A stretch of DNA of 8,466 nucleotides. Source: Solirubrobacterales bacterium (GTDB lineage Bacteria; Actinomycetota; Thermoleophilia; Solirubrobacterales; Solirubrobacteraceae). Both the position numbers and the translations under genes were made by a program. This document shows, piece by piece, positions 6,066 to 8,466 of the stretch. Location: the NCBI GenBank assembly GCA_003244035.1, contig QHBV01000297.1, forward strand, positions 24,654-33,119, in the 5' to 3' direction. The first letter of the stretch is position 1. Each line of letters opens with the position of its first letter. The notes below the pieces were generated by a model. That model ran no database searches, was not told where the DNA came from, and saw only the letters and a program-made list of their open reading frames with translations.

Positions 6066-8204
6066 ATGGCCAAGGACACCGAAAAGCTGATCCGCCAGCT
6101 CTCGCTGATCTCCTATCTGATGGCCGAGCGCCGCCCCGTGACCGCCCCGGAGATCAGGCGCGATGTCGAGGGCTACAGCATCATGAACGAGGACGCGTTC
6201 GCGCGTCGGTTCTATGCCGATCGCTCCGAGCTCGAGGCGCTCGGGATCGTGCTCGCGGTGGAGAAGCCTGTCGATGGGCTCGTCGAGCAGGAGAACTATT
6301 CGCTGCCGCCCGAGAACTTCCACCTGCCGCCGATCGAGTTCTCCGACGCCGAGCTGGCGGCGTTGCGCACCGCGCTGCAGTTGCTCGACGGCGAGTTTGC
6401 GTACGCCGAGCCACTGCGACTCGCGCTGCAGCAGATCTCGTGGGGCCGCCCGAGCCCGCTGCGCTCACCCGAGCAGCGCACGGTCGCGCTTGGAATCACG
6501 GGCAAGGCCGGCGGGCACGAGGTCTCCCAGCGCCTGGCGAAGATCGAGACGGCGATCTTCCGCCGCAAGACGATCGTGTTCGACTACTACACGATGGAGC
6601 GCGACGAAGAGGGCACGCGTCGCGTCGACCCCTATCAGCTGCTGTTCCAGGGCGCGCAGTTCTACCTCGTCGGCCGCTCGCACGAGCGCGACGCGATCCG
6701 CGTCTTCCGACTCTCGCGGATCCGCGGCAAGGTCGGCTATGCGACCAAGGCCGAGCACGACTTCCAGCGCCCGGTCAACTTCGACCCGCGCGCATACGCG
6801 AGCCGGATCGACTGGCAGTTCGGAGAGCCGATCGGAACGGCTGAGGTTTGGATCGGCGGCCGGATCGCGTGGCAGATCGAGCGCCACTTCGGTCGCTACG
6901 GAAGCACGCGGGCGGTGGAGGGAGCACCGGGTGCCGAGCACGGCGACCGCGTGCTGGTGACCTCGTACTCCAACTCGCGCCAGCTGATCGCGTGGGTGCT
7001 CGGTCTCGGTGAACACGCCCGCCTCCTAGGGCCGCCCGCGCTTGTTGCCGAGCTGCGCGAGCGGCTGGAGCTGCTGGCGGAAAGGCACACCGGCGAGCCA
7101 GAGCACGCCGCTCCCGCCGCCGGCGAGCCCCAAGCCGCCGGCGGCGGGCCAGAAGCGGATGTGAGCGCGGTGCAGCCGCCCACCGCCGATGGCGAGCCCG
7201 CGGACGCCGAGGGCAACGGGCACCATCCCGACGCGACGATCCGGCCGGAACGCTTCGCGCGGCTGGCTACGCTCGCGAGCATCCTGATCGAAGCGGGTCG
7301 CGCCGGGCGCCACCTCGACGCCGGCGATACCTGCCGGGAGCTGGGGCTGTCCGACCAGGAGCTGCGCGAGGACATCTCCGTGCTCAACGTCGTCAACTTC
7401 GGTGCTGGGACCTACGTGCTGTACGCCGAGATCGGCCCCGACGGGACGATCGAGGTCGACCCAGAGCCCTACGGGGACTCGTTCGCTCGCCCGGCCCGGC
7501 TGCTACCGGTCGAGGCGAAGGCGCTGGTGGCCGCGATCGACCTGATCGGCGAGCACATCCCGGAGGGATCGCTCGCATCGTCGCGCGAGAAGGTGGTTGC
7601 GGCGCTCGGCGAGGACCCGGCGGGGGCGGGGCTGCAGATCGCCGCGCTTGGCGCCGACGACGAGGAGCTGGCAACGGTCGTCTCGCGCGCGATCGCGACG
7701 CGCCGCCTGCTCGCGTTCGAGTACTTCAAGGAGAACGAGGACGAGCTCTCCGCCCGTCTGGTCGAGCCGTACGCGCTGATCAACGGCCGCGAGGGGTGGT
7801 ACGTGGCGAGCTTCGACCCCTCGCGCGAGAGCGTGCGCCACTTTCGACTCGATCGGATCAAGTCCGCGACCGTCACAGCCGAGGGTTTCGAGCCGCGCCC
7901 CGACGTGGACCCCGCGGCCGATGTGGACGGATGGCCGCGGACGGGGGAAGTTCCCGCCTCGCGTCGCGCACGCGTGTGGATCTCCCCGGAGCGCGCCCGC
8001 TGGGCACGCGAGCAGCGCAGGGTGCTGGCCGAGCTGCAGGACGGGTCGGTGATCGTCGAGCTGCCGTTCGCCGGGACCGACTGGCTCGCGCGCGAGGTGC
8101 TCAAGGAGGCAGGCGACGCGGTGGTGCTCGAGCCGCCGGACGCCCGCTCAGCCATCCTCGCCGCCGCCGAGAGGATCCAAGCCGCGGCCGCAACCGCCGT
8201 GTGA
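6066..8204 (+). CDS. pafBC: PafBC fusion, WYL-domain transcriptional activator of DNA-damage response
   Basis: A 712-residue single-chain fusion of PafB-like and PafC-like halves. In mycobacteria PafB and PafC act together to switch on the LexA/RecA-independent DNA-damage response, with the WYL domains sensing a nucleic-acid signal. Half 1: winged helix (about 5-80, GYSIMNEDAFARRFYADRSE), three-helix bundle (about 90-130), WYL domain (about 155-225, DPYQLLFQGAQFYLVGRS with FYL for WYL at 199-201, then RVFRLSRI) and a WCX-type domain (about 257-338). Next is a disordered Ala/Pro/Gly/Glu linker (about 339-393). Half 2: winged helix (396-460), WYL (about 535-605, GREGWYVASFD with WYV at 578-580, HFRLDRI) and WCX (about 634-706). 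Naturally fused PafBC proteins are known in other actinobacteria. ATG at 6066 is probably leaderless. It overlaps the downstream flavoprotein gene by 4 bp. No pafA or prc genes are visible, unlike mycobacterial loci. Confidence 0.92.
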   Translation: MAKDTEKLIRQLSLISYLMAERRPVTAPEIRRDVEGYSIMNEDAFARRFYADRSELEALGIVLAVEKPVDGLVEQENYSLPPENFHLPPIEFSDAELAALRTALQLLDGEFAYAEPLRLALQQISWGRPSPLRSPEQRTVALGITGKAGGHEVSQRLAKIETAIFRRKTIVFDYYTMERDEEGTRRVDPYQLLFQGAQFYLVGRSHERDAIRVFRLSRIRGKVGYATKAEHDFQRPVNFDPRAYASRIDWQFGEPIGTAEVWIGGRIAWQIERHFGRYGSTRAVEGAPGAEHGDRVLVTSYSNSRQLIAWVLGLGEHARLLGPPALVAELRERLELLAERHTGEPEHAAPAAGEPQAAGGGPEADVSAVQPPTADGEPADAEGNGHHPDATIRPERFARLATLASILIEAGRAGRHLDAGDTCRELGLSDQELREDISVLNVVNFGAGTYVLYAEIGPDGTIEVDPEPYGDSFARPARLLPVEAKALVAAIDLIGEHIPEGSLASSREKVVAALGEDPAGAGLQIAALGADDEELATVVSRAIATRRLLAFEYFKENEDELSARLVEPYALINGREGWYVASFDPSRESVRHFRLDRIKSATVTAEGFEPRPDVDPAADVDGWPRTGEVPASRRARVWISPERARWAREQRRVLAELQDGSVIVELPFAGTDWLAREVLKEAGDAVVLEPPDARSAILAAAERIQAAAATAV

Positions 8205-8466
8205 GCCGCCGCGAGCAGATCGAGATGAGCGCGCCGGAGCTGGCGAGCTTTCTGAACCAGGAGCGCATCGTCACGTGTGCGACGAACGGTCCGCGCGGGT
8301 GGCCGCACCTGGTGCCGCTCTGGTACGTGATTCGCGGCGAGGACCTATGGGCATGGACGTACGCGAAGTCGCAGAAGGCGCGAAACCTCGAGCGTGACGT
8401 CCGCGCGACGCTGTCGATCGAGGCGGGAGCGCAGTACCACGAGCTGCGCGGCGTGATGATCGAGGC
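8201..8466 (+). CDS. PPOX-family (pyridoxamine 5'-phosphate oxidase-like/F420-type) flavoprotein, 5' part
   Basis: The first 88 residues of a small split-barrel flavin- or F420-binding protein, cut by the window end. Family-like stretches are ELASFLNQERIVTCATNGP (about 13-31), GWPHLVPLWYVIRG (33-46), LWAWTYAKSQKARNLERD (49-66) and YHELRGVMIE at the end. SQKARNLERD with a preceding strand is typical of the F420/PPOX class. The start is GTG at 8201, overlapping the pafBC stop as GTGA (8201-8204), and the N-terminal SRREQIEMS fits the family. An ATG at 8225 is a weaker alternative. No ribosome site is visible before the GTG, so translation probably depends on coupling from pafBC. Cofactor (FMN or F420) and substrate cannot be decided from this part. 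Confidence 0.9.
   Translation, partial: MSRREQIEMSAPELASFLNQERIVTCATNGPRGWPHLVPLWYVIRGEDLWAWTYAKSQKARNLERDVRATLSIEAGAQYHELRGVMIE

Overview
The window is GC-rich (about 70% by eye) and gene-dense, with frequent GTG starts, several 4-bp GTGA stop/start overlaps and some starts that lack a Shine-Dalgarno. It carries a single-chain fusion of PafB-like and PafC-like halves, a DUF5808-type small protein and a PPOX/F420-type flavoprotein. Together these point to an actinobacterial chromosome, and Thermoleophilia/Solirubrobacterales-like is my best guess. That placement is inference. I see no phage, transposon, CRISPR, tRNA or rRNA signature.

Region A (1-3074, all minus strand, transcribed right to left) is a compact four-gene operon: an enolase-superfamily enzyme of the mandelate racemase type, a 154-residue four-helix membrane protein, a gluconate 2-dehydrogenase subunit 3-like protein, and a GMC-family FAD oxidoreductase cut by the window edge. 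Gaps are 17 bp, 6 bp and a 4-bp overlap. The GMC protein has a C-x5-C-x3-C motif like the 3Fe-4S site of electron-transferring FAD sugar dehydrogenases. Neither soluble subunit has the Tat or Sec signal usual for such complexes. The likely theme is oxidation of a sugar, polyol or related hydroxy compound with electrons passed to the membrane, coupled to racemisation or dehydration of an acid by the enolase-type enzyme. The substrate is unknown. This is the most promising candidate for an undescribed system here.

Region B (3151-4711, minus) is a second operon: a short-chain dehydrogenase/reductase, a translationally coupled 200-residue protein with two membrane helices, and a 59-residue CsbD-like stress protein. 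It ends at a strong hairpin that separates it from region A.

Region C (4734-5705, plus) diverges from region B with only 22 bp between start codons. It encodes a YhaM-type OB-fold plus HD-domain 3'-5' exoribonuclease, probably from a leaderless mRNA. Converging on it from the minus strand is a small DUF5808 protein (5759-about 6001). Its arginine tail is encoded by a 10-bp perfect hairpin that may also serve as a terminator.

Region D (6066-8466, plus) starts with a 712-residue PafBC fusion, a WYL-domain activator of the LexA-independent DNA-damage response. An imperfect palindrome lies directly in front of its start codon. It overlaps by 4 bp the start of a PPOX-family flavoprotein that runs off the right edge. 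No proteasome or Pup genes are in view.
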